Positions 9,252 through 19,174 are shown, numbered from the stretch's first letter. The stretch is 64,000 bases of DNA from Planctomycetota bacterium (GCA_029250885.1 JAQXEK010000003.1:18629-82628); one strand, 5' to 3'. Numbers and translations: made by a program. The notes: generated by a model not told the origin, from the sequence alone.

Positions 9252-11018
9252 TCAGGCGGGGTCCTTCGACGCTGCTTGGCGCGCCGCCAGCAGCTCCAAG
9301 ATCTCGTCCCGGCTGTCGTGGGCCAACAGCATCAAGAGATCGCCGGGCTGAGCCCACTCCAAGGCTAGCTGTACGGAAGCCAGCTCATCCTGTGCGTGGC
9401 ACCAGCTGCCGTCCGGAGCACCAAGTTTTTGTAGCTCGTCCTCCATGATCGCCGGCAGCTCGCCGATTTCCCGACCGCGTAAGTGCAGGGTCAGCTCCTT
9501 GAGGACAAGAAGATCGGGCCCCGCTTCCCACGCCATGCGGATCATGTCCCGGGTCGACTTCTCGTCGCGGTCCCCGGCTTGGCCGATGGTAAATAGGGCG
9601 CGCTGCGGTTTTAGGTGCTTGCGCAGTCCGAAGAATGCGGCCAAGCCGCCGGGGTTGTGGGCAAAGTCCACCAAGACCTGGATACCATCGAAGCGGAACT
9701 CATTCAGGCGGCCAGGATTCTGGTCGGCGTCGCTTTCAAAGGCTGCCAGTCCATTGGCGATAACCCCGATGGACAGACCGGCGTCTGCGGCGATTGCCAC
9801 AGCAGCGAGGGCGTTGGAGACGTTATAGCGCGCCGCCCCATTAAGAGTCATCGGAATGTCTACTACAGAGGCGACGTTGTTCGAGCATCCGTTGCTTCCC
9901 GACCAAGCGCCACACAGGCGGATCATCTCACCGTCGAGCACCACTGCGCGCCCACCGGCTTGAAGGTGTTCGATCACCACGCTCGACTCGGGATCCAGGC
10001 TGAACCAGATCAGCTCAGTGTCATCGCTGAGATTGCGCTTTGCGCCGGCCACGAGCTGCTCGTCATCTGCATTTAGGATCACACGCTTGGCAACGCGCGT
10101 GACGATGAACTTGGCGTCTGTCAGGCTCTCCAGGTCCGGTGTGCCCCAATCGGACAGGTGGTCATCACTGATGTTGAGGATCGCACAGAGGTCTGCCTCT
10201 TCCAGGGCAAGTCCACGGCGCATCATGCCGCCGCGGGCCGTCTCAAGCAGACCGAAGGTGACTCGCGGATCCCGCAGGACCATGCGCGCGCCGCCAGGAC
10301 CAGACCAGTCGCCGTCGTCCACAACCTCATCCCCCACTCGGACCCAATCCGTAGAGCTGATGCCGGGGGTAAGCCCTGCGCTGTGAACGATTGAGGCCAG
10401 CAATCGAACCGTGGTCGACTTGCCGTTCGTCCCGGTCACGATCACGTGCGGGATGTTGTGCACAGCGGACCAGTCCACGTCGCTCGCATTGGGCAGCTCG
10501 CCCACGGGCCATGTGCGGGAGCCGTCGCCCATGCCGACCGAGGCGTGGTCGTCATCGGATAGAAAGCAGACGCCGCGAGCTTGGGCCTCTTCGCGCAAAG
10601 CTAGCAGAGCGGGGTTTACCTCATCGGCTACCTCCTGGGCGAGGCGCTGCCTCGCTTCGTCGAAGGCATCTTCGGAGAGAGCCGTACCGCCGAGCTCGGA
10701 GGAGGCTGCTTCGAAGGCGAACTCGGCAATGCTCGTAGCCGCGTACATGGCGTCTAGGGGGGAGCTCAGGGCAAAGGCCACCGAATGGGCACAGTTGTCG
10801 TTGCGGGCCTCGATAGGAATGCCGAGCTCGCGAACCTGGGTTTCTTCACCGGACCAACCAATCGCGTTTAGCATACGCCGGGTGTGAGCGCACCACGACT
10901 TAGTCATGGCCGCAACGAGGGCGATCTCGCTCTTAGCGAAATTGACCTCGACGACGGCACCCGGCCGGCGCCAAATGAAGTTGGCCCCGGGCAGGCGGCG
11001 AGAGTCACGCAGTTCCAT
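9252..11018 (-). CDS. Mur ligase-type protein of the cyanophycin operon
   Basis: A 588-residue ATP-dependent ligase with an intact Mur P-loop, GTNGKST (residues 196-202), followed by the Mur central blocks LLETARGGMMRRGL and NISDDHLSDWG. Blocks such as GPGGARMVLRDP and ETARGG are close to the C-terminal Mur half of the neighbouring CphA, so the two share ancestry. The N-terminal ~190 residues are not ATP-grasp; they start MELRDSRRLPGANF. The gene lies 8 bp after cphA in the same operon, so it most likely works in cyanophycin synthesis or on a related peptide. It is not CphA2, which keeps ATP-grasp. The substrate is unknown. Confidence 0.8.
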   Translation of the reverse strand: MELRDSRRLPGANFIWRRPGAVVEVNFAKSEIALVAAMTKSWCAHTRRMLNAIGWSGEETQVRELGIPIEARNDNCAHSVAFALSSPLDAMYAATSIAEFAFEAASSELGGTALSEDAFDEARQRLAQEVADEVNPALLALREEAQARGVCFLSDDDHASVGMGDGSRTWPVGELPNASDVDWSAVHNIPHVIVTGTNGKSTTVRLLASIVHSAGLTPGISSTDWVRVGDEVVDDGDWSGPGGARMVLRDPRVTFGLLETARGGMMRRGLALEEADLCAILNISDDHLSDWGTPDLESLTDAKFIVTRVAKRVILNADDEQLVAGAKRNLSDDTELIWFSLDPESSVVIEHLQAGGRAVVLDGEMIRLCGAWSGSNGCSNNVASVVDIPMTLNGAARYNVSNALAAVAIAADAGLSIGVIANGLAAFESDADQNPGRLNEFRFDGIQVLVDFAHNPGGLAAFFGLRKHLKPQRALFTIGQAGDRDEKSTRDMIRMAWEAGPDLLVLKELTLHLRGREIGELPAIMEDELQKLGAPDGSWCHAQDELASVQLALEWAQPGDLLMLLAHDSRDEILELLAARQAASKDPA

Positions 11019-11026
11019 GGAGCAGG

Positions 11027-13828
11027 CTAGTCTTCGAGCTCCACGGGGCGCGCTAGGCGCACACCGCGATCGTCGCGGATCAGCTCGTCGCTGCGGGGAA
11101 TGGCGACCTGGGGCACGAGGTCAACGCCGGGCAGATCGGTCTCCATCGTCGCGGGTGCGGTGGGCACCAATTCGCCAACGTGGCTTGCGTCAAAGTCCAC
11201 GATCTGCTTCCAGCTTCGCTCGATGGCGTCGCCGAAGACCAAGAATAGGTCGCCGGGGTTGCACATACGCAGTCCGCGGTCGATGGCCTCTTGCTCGGCG
11301 GGGATCTGCTCGATCTGCTCTGGCGGGACGCCAGCGGCCACAAGGGCCTCGTATTGCATACGTGGTACCTCGTCCCAGTCACGCCCACGGGTGTGGTCGT
11401 CGCGGCGACAGATGTAGTGGTCGTAGTGACCGGCACAGGCCGTTGCAATCTCGATGATGTCCTCATCGCGACGATCGCCCGGAGCGGCAATCACGAGGAC
11501 GCGCTTGCCCTTGACCTCGAGGCGGTCGGTCAGGGAGACCATTGCCGTGACGGCGGCCGGGTTGTGGCCGTAGTCGAGGATCACCTTGAACGGGTGATCG
11601 TCGCAGATATTCATGCGACCCGGAGCTTGAAAGTAGGTCGTGTCGAAGGTGCGTAACCCGTGGCGGATGTCGTCTAGCTTGACGTCCATGCTGAAGGTAA
11701 TCGCCGCCGCAAACATGGCGTTCTGTACGTTGTGCAGAGCCTTGCCCTCCACGGTGCATGGGATCTCGTGGGACCAGAGCAGCGGGATGTGCGCGCCGTT
11801 GTCATAGATCGTCAACATGTGACCGCCCATGCCCTGCTCGAGCACGATCGCGCGACCGCCGACCTTGATGTGCTCCTTCACAAGGCTGTGGTTCTGGTTC
11901 ACCGTCACGTAGCAGACGTTGGTAGCCTTCGTGTAGTCTGCCATCTGCAGGCAGAGCTCGTCGTCCGCGTTCAATACGGCCGTGTCCTTCGCGACCTCGG
12001 CAATGATGCGCTTGACCTTGGCCAGCTCTTCCAAGGTGTTGATCCCGCGCAAACCAAGATGGTCTGACGCAACGTTAAGCACCGCGCCCACATTGCAGGA
12101 GCGGTAGCCCATTCCACGGCGCAGCAAGCCACCTCGAGCTGTCTCCATGACCGCCACGTCGACGGACGGGTCCCGCAGAACCATGCGCGCCGCTGCCGGG
12201 CCAGTCATGTCGCCTTCGACCGTCTTGTGGCCGTCGATGTAGACGGCGTCGGTGGTCGTCATGCCAACGGTCTTGCCGCTGCTCTTCAGGATATGAGCCG
12301 TCAGACGCGAGGTCGTGGTCTTACCGTTGGTGCCCGTAATCGTCGCAATGGGAATGCGCGCCGGCGTTCCAATGGGAAACAGCATGTCGATGACCGGACC
12401 CGCCACATCCCGTGGCGTACCTTCACTGGGGGCCACGTGCATGCGGAAGCCTGGGGCCGCGTTCACCTCACAGATTGCTCCGCCGTGGGTGCGGTAGGAC
12501 TGGGTGATGTCGTAGGTCAAGAAGTCCACTCCGCAGACATCCAAGTTGATCGCCTTCGCGGCGCGCTCGGCCATGTCCCGGTTCACGGGGTGGATAATGT
12601 CGGTCACGTCCACGGCGGTTCCGCCGGTGGATAGGTTGGCGGTCGAGCGCAGGTACAAGGTCTCGCCCTTTGGCAAGACGGTCTCCGGTGTGTGGCCTGC
12701 CTTGTCCAGGTGCTCCTTAGCGGCGCGATCAAACTCCAGCCGCGTCAAGACCTTCTCGTGGCCCACGCCACGGCGCGGGTCCGAGTTCACGATATCCACC
12801 AGCTCAGCCACAGTCTTTTCACCGTCGCCAACCACATGACCAGGCACGCGCTTGCTAGCGGCGACGAGCTTGCCGTTCACCACAAGCAGGCGGTGATCGA
12901 AGCCCTCGATGAAGCTCTCCACCAAAACGGTGCGGCCGTGCTCGCGGGCGGTCGCAAAAGCGTCGCGGGCCTCTTCCTTATCCGCGATGCCAATCGTGAC
13001 GCCGCGGCCGTGGTTGGCGTTTAGGGGCTTGATTACGACTGGGAAGCCGATTCGTTCGGAAGCCCGGGCGGCATCATCCTCGGAGTAGACCAAACGCTGC
13101 TGGGCGACGGGTAATCCCAGGTCGCCGAGCAGCTGGTTCGTCTCCTCCTTGTCCGAGGCAAGCTCCACGCCGATGTGGCGCGTCTCGCTGGTGATAGTCG
13201 CCTGGATCCGGCGCTGCCACTTGCCGTGGCCAAACTGGACTAGGCTGTATTTATTCAAGCGCAGCCACGGAATGTCGCGGGCCTCGGCAGCATCAACCAG
13301 GCTCTGGGTCGAGGGCCCCAAGGCGCGTCGTTGGGACGTGCGGATAAAGTAGTCGCGCTCGCGCTCCCAATCGAACTCAGCGTCTCGGTACTCTTTGTTG
13401 CGCAGCTCCTTAGGCAAGAGTGACTGCAGCAGCTCTAGAGCGAGTTGTCCCGCTCCTGTGCCGACTTCCTCTTGTTCGTACTCGTAGATCACAGAGTACT
13501 CACCAAGTTTCCCTGTGCCGCGGGTCTTGCCGAAGGTTACGTGGGCGCCAGCGACGTTCTGCAGCTCGATGGCGACGTGCTCGAAGATGTGGCCCATCCA
13601 GGTGCCCTCGTCTTCGATAAGCCGCCGCACAAAGCCACCGGGTTCACCATAGGAACAGCCGTGTTGCTCGAGTCCTGGAAGAGCCTTGACCAGCCCGTCT
13701 GTAAAGTCCTTGCCCAACTTGGCCGAGGGCCACTCTTCCAGCACACCCAAGTCGACCGTCAACCGAATCACCCGAAACAGTGCGTAGAGGTTCGGGCCGA
13801 GATATACGTTGCGTGAGAGGATCTTCAT
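11027..13828 (-). CDS. cphA: Cyanophycin synthetase
   Basis: Polymerises aspartate and arginine into cyanophycin (multi-L-arginyl-poly-L-aspartate) using ATP. At 933 residues it is slightly longer than usual. Order of domains: an N-terminal region with the EGTWMGHIFEHVAIELQ and VTFGKTRGTG blocks; an ATP-grasp domain (about 200-480; FPVVIKPLNANHGRGV, ICEVNAAPGFRMH) that adds Asp; and a Mur-type domain with P-loop GTNGKTTT (near residue 500), then ETARGGLLRRG and NVASDHLG, that adds Arg. All three parts look intact, which fits CphA1 rather than CphA2. The start is ATG at 13828, 21 bp after the cphB stop. With cphB and iadA next to it, the operon covers both synthesis and breakdown. Confidence 0.95.
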   Translation of the reverse strand: MKILSRNVYLGPNLYALFRVIRLTVDLGVLEEWPSAKLGKDFTDGLVKALPGLEQHGCSYGEPGGFVRRLIEDEGTWMGHIFEHVAIELQNVAGAHVTFGKTRGTGKLGEYSVIYEYEQEEVGTGAGQLALELLQSLLPKELRNKEYRDAEFDWERERDYFIRTSQRRALGPSTQSLVDAAEARDIPWLRLNKYSLVQFGHGKWQRRIQATITSETRHIGVELASDKEETNQLLGDLGLPVAQQRLVYSEDDAARASERIGFPVVIKPLNANHGRGVTIGIADKEEARDAFATAREHGRTVLVESFIEGFDHRLLVVNGKLVAASKRVPGHVVGDGEKTVAELVDIVNSDPRRGVGHEKVLTRLEFDRAAKEHLDKAGHTPETVLPKGETLYLRSTANLSTGGTAVDVTDIIHPVNRDMAERAAKAINLDVCGVDFLTYDITQSYRTHGGAICEVNAAPGFRMHVAPSEGTPRDVAGPVIDMLFPIGTPARIPIATITGTNGKTTTSRLTAHILKSSGKTVGMTTTDAVYIDGHKTVEGDMTGPAAARMVLRDPSVDVAVMETARGGLLRRGMGYRSCNVGAVLNVASDHLGLRGINTLEELAKVKRIIAEVAKDTAVLNADDELCLQMADYTKATNVCYVTVNQNHSLVKEHIKVGGRAIVLEQGMGGHMLTIYDNGAHIPLLWSHEIPCTVEGKALHNVQNAMFAAAITFSMDVKLDDIRHGLRTFDTTYFQAPGRMNICDDHPFKVILDYGHNPAAVTAMVSLTDRLEVKGKRVLVIAAPGDRRDEDIIEIATACAGHYDHYICRRDDHTRGRDWDEVPRMQYEALVAAGVPPEQIEQIPAEQEAIDRGLRMCNPGDLFLVFGDAIERSWKQIVDFDASHVGELVPTAPATMETDLPGVDLVPQVAIPRSDELIRDDRGVRLARPVELED

Positions 13829-13849
13829 GGCAGTCGAAGGGGCTGGTGT

Positions 13850-14671
13850 CTAGGAGAGCTCGGGGAGAGGTGCGGGACTCGCAAGGCGGGTCACCATGTC
13901 ATAGGTGCACCCCTCGATGAGAACGTGCAGACGCATGTTGATCAAACACACCGCCTCATGACGACGTGCGGAGTCCATGGAGGAGAACTCCAGGTCGCCA
14001 GGATCGATGATTGTGATCGCCCCACTACCCACGACGGTCAGCTTGCGCTCGTGGTCGATAAAGGCGGCGGTATCCTCGTCCAGGCCAATGCCGATAGGAC
14101 GAGGGTTATAGGCGAGGGAAGTCATCAAGCGACCAATGCGATTGCGCTGGCCAAAGTGTTGATCGATGATGGCCCGGTGGGTCAAGCCCAGTCCAGGTGC
14201 CAGGGTCACCATATCACTGCGAGGAGTCGGGCCCTCGTCGCCGTAAGCGATCATGTGCTCGGCCATGATCGAAGCGCCTGCGGAGGTACCTGCCACGTGC
14301 AGGTTGTCGGTGGCGTTGCGCTCGCGAATCATGTCCGCGACGGGCGTGCCACCGAGCAGGGTCGACAGGCGCAGCTGGTTGCCGCCGGTCATGAAGATCG
14401 CCGTCGCCTTGGAGAGCTTATCGAGCCAATCCGCGCGCTTGCAATCAGCGCGGGTCTCATAGGGAAGGCAGAAGGCCTCCTTTACGCCGAGGTCTTGGAA
14501 GATCGTCGCGTAACGGTCTCCTGTATCCTTCAGACGCGAGGCCGTTGGAATGATCGCAATGTTCGCTTGGTCGCCACCGGCGACCTCGACAAAGCGTGTG
14601 AGGATCTGCGCGTCGCGCACTTTTTCCTCTGCCCCACCAATGGGGATGATGTATCCGATGTTATCCGTCAA
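13850..14671 (-). CDS. cphB: Cyanophycinase
   Basis: Serine exopeptidase of family S51 that cuts cyanophycin into beta-Asp-Arg dipeptides. Family marks: PIGGAEEK at the N-terminus, the nucleophile Ser in GTSAGAS (S130), FMTGGNQLRL before it, and DQHFGQRNRIGRL and GIGLDEDTA after it. It is 273 residues, the usual size for intracellular cyanophycinase, and has no signal peptide, so it degrades the store in the cytoplasm. It sits between iadA (78 bp upstream) and cphA (21 bp downstream) in the same orientation, consistent with one transcript for making and mobilising the polymer. Confidence 0.95.
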   Translation of the reverse strand: MTDNIGYIIPIGGAEEKVRDAQILTRFVEVAGGDQANIAIIPTASRLKDTGDRYATIFQDLGVKEAFCLPYETRADCKRADWLDKLSKATAIFMTGGNQLRLSTLLGGTPVADMIRERNATDNLHVAGTSAGASIMAEHMIAYGDEGPTPRSDMVTLAPGLGLTHRAIIDQHFGQRNRIGRLMTSLAYNPRPIGIGLDEDTAAFIDHERKLTVVGSGAITIIDPGDLEFSSMDSARRHEAVCLINMRLHVLIEGCTYDMVTRLASPAPLPELS

Positions 14672-14749
14672 GGTCGTCTATTCGTTGGACCGCACGCGTG
14701 CAGGTCACAGGGTTCAGTAAGGCCATTGGTATATAAATCGCGCGTTGCC

Positions 14750-15916
14750 TTAGGCCTCGAAGGTTCCGCGTTGGACCAGAGCGCCGTCGCGGACATGCCA
14801 CGCACCTCCAGCCATCACGCCAGTGGCGCGAAGTTGATCATCAAGGACCACGAGGTCTGCGTCGGCGGCAACGGCCACGCGGCCCTTGTTTGCCAAGCGC
14901 AGCAGCCGCGCGGGGTTGCTCGTAAAGGGCATAAGAACATCGCAGAGCTCGTGGCCCGCGGCCACCAGCTTGGCGATCGTCATTAGAAGCTCGTTGGGAC
15001 CACCAATATCCATGTGGGTCATCACGCCGTTACCATCGAACACCGGCAAGCAGCCGCCGCAGTCCGAGCTCACTGTGATCTGCCCCTTGGGCAGGCCCGC
15101 CGCAAAGTACTTTGAAAGGGCCGCCTCGGCAGACCAGGCGTCCTCGTCGTCGTCGACGGGGAAAGCCGTCACGTCGATGGTGCAGCCGCGCGCCGTCAGG
15201 GCCATGGCCTCGTCGAATAAGGCGCGCTGGCGGTTGACATGGGTCGGGTGGAAGACCCGCGCCGGGAGCTCGGACTGGTCAAGGGCCGCGCGCACAAGCT
15301 CGAGCCCCCGGGGGCCATCGCCCATGTGCAGATGCACGATGCCCGCCTTGCCCGTCAGCATGCCGCCGATTTGCGCTTCGGATGCGATACGCAGGAGCTC
15401 GTCCAAGGTCGGCTGGCTTGAGCGAAAGTCCGAAAGGGCGAGCTCCCCCACGCCAATGATCTCATCGATGTGGGTGATGTCGCCGCGCAGGCTGCCTGTG
15501 ATCGTGCGGCCGGGAATGTGGTAGCCGCCGGTTAGGCAGTAAGCGCTTAGGCCCTCGGCGCGTAGGCCGCGCACAGCGGCGCAGACAGCGGCCATATCCC
15601 GGGTCTCGCCATCGGTGCCCAACATACCCACGATCGTGGTCACGCCGGCCCGTGTGTAGGTCGAAAGCATCGGCGCGGGTACGCGCGTCTCGGGGCCCGC
15701 TTCGCCCCCGCCCCCCGTGGGGTGACTGTGCCCATCCACAAGGCCCGGTACCAACGTCGCACCGCCCAGATCCACCTCCTCGCCGACCCAATCACCTGCG
15801 GTGGGAGCCGCACTGTCCAGGCCCATCCACAGTACCTTCCCGCCTCCGACCACGAGGGTCTGGAGCCCAAGGGGCTCGGGCGCATAGACGTTGGCGTTGC
15901 GGAGAATGATCATCAT
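14750..15916 (-). CDS. iadA: Beta-aspartyl (isoaspartyl) dipeptidase
   Basis: Zinc amidohydrolase (M38) that hydrolyses beta-Asp-X dipeptides. In this operon the natural substrate would be the beta-Asp-Arg released by cyanophycinase, completing cyanophycin recycling to free Asp and Arg. Visible marks: metal-binding DGHSHP (residues ~61-66) followed by GGGGEAGPETR, the region around KAGIVHLHMGDG supplying the bridging residue and His, HPTHVNR, and the Asp in VSSDCGGCLP. It is 388 residues, normal for IadA. It is the first gene of the minus-strand cyanophycin operon. The second ATG (15913) is an equally possible start. Confidence 0.9.
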   Translation of the reverse strand: MMIILRNANVYAPEPLGLQTLVVGGGKVLWMGLDSAAPTAGDWVGEEVDLGGATLVPGLVDGHSHPTGGGGEAGPETRVPAPMLSTYTRAGVTTIVGMLGTDGETRDMAAVCAAVRGLRAEGLSAYCLTGGYHIPGRTITGSLRGDITHIDEIIGVGELALSDFRSSQPTLDELLRIASEAQIGGMLTGKAGIVHLHMGDGPRGLELVRAALDQSELPARVFHPTHVNRQRALFDEAMALTARGCTIDVTAFPVDDDEDAWSAEAALSKYFAAGLPKGQITVSSDCGGCLPVFDGNGVMTHMDIGGPNELLMTIAKLVAAGHELCDVLMPFTSNPARLLRLANKGRVAVAADADLVVLDDQLRATGVMAGGAWHVRDGALVQRGTFEA

Positions 15917-16017
15917 GGAGAGGCGCCCCCGTAATTCGGACCGGGTATTCAGCGCCTAGGGGGGAAGCGCGGTCCAGATTCTAACGCCTAGGCGCGATTC
16001 AGGGGTGGCCCAGGTGC

Positions 16018-16818
16018 TTAGTAGCCCGAGCCCGGCTCGCGATAAACGCTGGGGCCCTGGGGTCCTAAAATACCGAGGTTCGTGGTCACGCCGACAAAGA
16101 AGGCATCCTCTGATGCGTCGCTGTTCAACCCCAAGGAGACGCCGAAGTCAAAGACCGTGGTGCTCGAGTTCTGGAAGGCCAGTCCGAACAGGAGGTAGGA
16201 CGGGTCCAAGTCGTCGGTAAACCTCCGCGAAACCTCACCGAATGTTTCCAGCCCCAGCCCTGTGGGAGCGCCCCAGCTGACCGCGATGGTGCGCTCGACA
16301 TCCGTATCGTCATCAATCGCGTCACCGATCACGCCAAGCTGGAAGAAGCCGTTGAGGGTCAGGTTAGAGAACTCCTGCGTGACCATGCTCGCCGCAAAGA
16401 AGTCCAACTTTCCGTTGCTGGTCCCCTCGTCCTCGTCACCTGTCGGGAACTTAATGAAGCCCTGCAAGCCGGCGGAGGTGCCGCTGGCGCCCTCCCAATA
16501 CCGGTGTCGCACTCCCACGCCAAGGTCACCAACGCCTTCGCCATCGTCACCGGGTAGAGCGACCTTCTCGTAGACGGACCAGTCCATGTACAGCTCGGTG
16601 AACTCGGAGTGGCCGAATTTCAACGTGAGAGGAATGGCCCTGCGGTCCCCGGGATCGGCCTCGAAGCCGGCCTCAACTTCAAAAGTGCCATAGGCTGTCG
16701 TTCCAGTGTCAGAGGAGAGCCCAGCGCGGCCAAAGTCCGACTGCTCACCTGTGGTCGTAGCACAAGCGCAGCAAAAGAGGGTCGCCGCAAGGGGCGCGAC
16801 GGTGAGGGGGGTCTTCAT
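16018..16818 (-). CDS. Probable outer-membrane beta-barrel protein (Phenol_MetA_deg-like)
   Basis: A 266-residue exported protein. The start at 16818 (MKTPLTVAPLAATLFCCACATT) gives a compact signal peptide; the Cys cluster suggests a lipoprotein but the lipobox is poor. The rest is a series of short alternating hydrophobic/polar strands with conserved-looking turns (YGTFEVEAGFE, LTLKFGHSEFTELYMDW, GDLGVGVRHRYW, GLQGFIKFPTGD), the pattern of the transporter/MetA-pathway outer-membrane family. The C-terminal GPSVYREPGSGY is not a classical terminal aromatic strand. Substrate unknown. It is a single gene 101 bp downstream of the iadA start region, in the same direction. Confidence 0.6.
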   Translation of the reverse strand: MKTPLTVAPLAATLFCCACATTTGEQSDFGRAGLSSDTGTTAYGTFEVEAGFEADPGDRRAIPLTLKFGHSEFTELYMDWSVYEKVALPGDDGEGVGDLGVGVRHRYWEGASGTSAGLQGFIKFPTGDEDEGTSNGKLDFFAASMVTQEFSNLTLNGFFQLGVIGDAIDDDTDVERTIAVSWGAPTGLGLETFGEVSRRFTDDLDPSYLLFGLAFQNSSTTVFDFGVSLGLNSDASEDAFFVGVTTNLGILGPQGPSVYREPGSGY

Positions 16819-16929
16819 GGCCCCTATTTTGCCAAGGTCTAGGTCCTTCGCAATGCAAAGGCGGCGACAAGTGAAGTAGTTCACTGATCGCCGCTTATTT
16901 TCCGCCCTCAGGCCCTGCGGCTAGGTGTC

Positions 16930-17205
16930 TTAGCCTACCGGGTAGGCTGCGCACCAGCACGGCATGGTGAACCGATTGTGGTCCCGGGGCGCGCGGTCGT
17001 TCGCGTGGCTGATGTCGATTCGGTCTAGGTTGCATGAACGCATCCTCTCCACGGTGCGCAGGATGTCGCTGTATTGCCCGCGCATCAGGTCGGGCAGGAG
17101 CGAGAGGCCGAATCCGTCACAAACGGATTCATTGCCCTGATCGAGGCTCGGCCAGGCATCGACATAGAAAGAAGACGCATTGCGAAATTCAACCGAGGAA
17201 GCGAA
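16930..17205 (-). pseudogene. Possible remnant of a coding sequence, no start codon
   Basis: The 400-bp gap between the outer-membrane-type gene and the O-antigen-ligase-like gene contains one minus-strand frame with protein-like composition over about 70 codons (FYVDAWPSLDQGNES, SLLPDLMRGQYSDILRTVER, NLDRIDISHANDRAPR), ending at a TAA at 16930-16932. A TGA closes it on the 5' side, and the only ATGs inside would give fewer than 50 residues. It could be the 3' remnant of a lost gene or chance. I do not recognise the family. Confidence 0.25.
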
Positions 17206-17290
17206 TCAGAGTCACATCACTTTTTTGAAAACAGGCAAGTGCCGAATCTCCGAAGATAGCTCTCAACGTCCAACGGGGAAAATCCGAAAA

Positions 17291-19174
17291 ATGAGGGGCC
17301 GCCGTCCTCGCGCCGCCTCCGCCATGTCCCCATCTACCCTTCCCCGCCTCTTAGCCAATCTTCCCTGGCTCGAGCTTGCCACCATGGCCTCCTTGGTCGT
17401 CGGGCTGGCCCTTGGGGACGACTTTGGGCCCGATGCGGGGCTCCACGGGCGGCGTCTGTGCATCGGAACTGGGCTCGTGATTTTGCTTTTGAGAAGGCGA
17501 GCCAATTCACAGGCGACCCAAGTAGATGGGGTACAAATCGCCTTTGGAGCCGTCGTCCTGATCGGTCTCTGGGGCCTAATTCGCGCAACGGACCCTCTCC
17601 TAGCCGGGACACGCCTGGCGGATGTCTGTCTGTTGGCTTTGTCCTATAAAGTAGCCCGGGGCGTGCTGCTAGATCAGCGCCCCCGGGACCTTGTCTGTCT
17701 TCTAACCGGGGCCGGACTCCTTGCTGCACTTGTGGGAACTGCCAGCCTCTGGACCACCCTTCCAGGGCAGGTTGACCCTGGAGGGGGCGCGTTGGGGACC
17801 CGTAACTTGTCCGCAGGTTTTTGTGCCATGACCCTCCCCACAGCTCTGGCCCTACGTAAATCTCCACTTGGACTGCTCTCGATCGGAGTGGTCGCCAGCT
17901 ACTTGGTCCTCTCCGGAAACCGCTTGGGACTGCTGGCCGGGGCCGTTGGATTCATGGCCGTTCTGCTTGTGTTGGGTGTGGGCAAGATCGGTGCGGTCAA
18001 GGGCCTGCCCACGCTGTTTGCCGTGGGGCTCTGCCTGGCGGCCGCGGGGGTGGTCTCGACTATGCCCAAGTCGGGCTCCACCTCGGTCACCGAGCGCCTC
18101 CACTTGGCCGGCGTCACCATGGACCAGCTTCCCGGCGCGGGCTGGTTCGGCCAAGGACCCGGCTCTTGGCGGCTTACCTACCCCTTGGCTGCCGCCGGCA
18201 AGGACCCCGCGTCCTGGAGTCAGCGCTTTGATCGGCAACCCAACGCCGACATCACCCTGACCGCGGCCCGCCAACCGGCCCATGCCCACCAGGACTTTCT
18301 AGAGTTCGCCCACGAGTTTGGCCTGATCGGGCTGGGCTGCCTGCTCTTCCTTCTTGGCCGAGCACTCTGGCCCCCCGGGCGCGGGAGGCGCTTGGCGGCT
18401 GAGCAGCTGGCCGCCCGGGGCGGCGTACTAGCCTTTGGGGTCCTAGCCATGGGCTTCTTTCCTCTTGCCGAGCCCCTCTGCCTGCTAGCCCTGGGAATCT
18501 TGCTCGCACTCGCGGGGCCACCTCCCGCGGTGGCGCGATCGAGGCGCGGGCTCTTCTATTCTGCCCCTGCGGCCCTTGCCGTCTGCGCGCTCTCGATCAT
18601 CCAACTTGGCTTCGGCAGGTCTCTGGCCATTAGCCGCCAAGCCGCGGAATCCCAGGATTTCCAAGGCGGCCGGGCCGCCCTCGCGGCCATGCCTTGGAGC
18701 TTTGAAAACGAACGCTACGGGGCCTGGCTTGAGTCCGTCTGCATGCGCCACGAGAGCGCGCTCGAGCACGCCCAAGCTGCCCACCGACTGCGACCCCACC
18801 ACCCCGGCGCCCAGAACGATCTGGCCCTGGTCCTGCGCCACTTCGGGCGTGACGACCGGGCCGAAGAGCTGCTGCGTGAAGCCCACCGGCTGGTGCCCCA
18901 GGATCCCGAGGTTGCACTGAACCTGGCCCAGATCCTAGCGGATCGGATCGAGGCAGCGGACGCCGCGCCCACGCCCGCGCAACTTGTCGAGGCCGCGCGG
19001 CTCTTCCACATTGCCGTCGATGGGAACGCGAACCTAGTGCCCGCTTGGCGGGGCCTCGCTCGGTGTGCTTCCTTGTCCGGGGATCAGGCCGCAGCACTGC
19101 GCTTTCACGAGGCCAGTCGAGCCGCGACCCTGCGCTGCCAGATCGCCCAGAGGGCTGCGCCTCCGATTCCGTGA
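17291..19174 (+). CDS. O-antigen ligase/polymerase-like membrane protein with TPRs
   Basis: A polytopic membrane protein of about 627 residues. The N-terminal two-thirds is a run of hydrophobic segments. The Wzy_C/O-antigen ligase region is seen as GTRNLSAGFCAMTLPTALAL, VLSGNRLGLLAGAVGF and, after a long periplasmic loop, HAHQDFLEFAHEFGLIGLG, where the His and Glu lie as in WaaL/Wzy proteins. The last ~160 residues are TPR-like (QAAHRLRPHHPGAQNDLALVLRHFGRDDRAEELLREA). It probably transfers or polymerises a lipid-linked glycan at the outer face of the inner membrane. The start is uncertain: 17291 follows a GGGGA stretch, 17324 is an alternative, and a longer frame begins at 17180. Confidence 0.72.
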   Translation: MRGRRPRAASAMSPSTLPRLLANLPWLELATMASLVVGLALGDDFGPDAGLHGRRLCIGTGLVILLLRRRANSQATQVDGVQIAFGAVVLIGLWGLIRATDPLLAGTRLADVCLLALSYKVARGVLLDQRPRDLVCLLTGAGLLAALVGTASLWTTLPGQVDPGGGALGTRNLSAGFCAMTLPTALALRKSPLGLLSIGVVASYLVLSGNRLGLLAGAVGFMAVLLVLGVGKIGAVKGLPTLFAVGLCLAAAGVVSTMPKSGSTSVTERLHLAGVTMDQLPGAGWFGQGPGSWRLTYPLAAAGKDPASWSQRFDRQPNADITLTAARQPAHAHQDFLEFAHEFGLIGLGCLLFLLGRALWPPGRGRRLAAEQLAARGGVLAFGVLAMGFFPLAEPLCLLALGILLALAGPPPAVARSRRGLFYSAPAALAVCALSIIQLGFGRSLAISRQAAESQDFQGGRAALAAMPWSFENERYGAWLESVCMRHESALEHAQAAHRLRPHHPGAQNDLALVLRHFGRDDRAEELLREAHRLVPQDPEVALNLAQILADRIEAADAAPTPAQLVEAARLFHIAVDGNANLVPAWRGLARCASLSGDQAAALRFHEASRAATLRCQIAQRAAPPIP

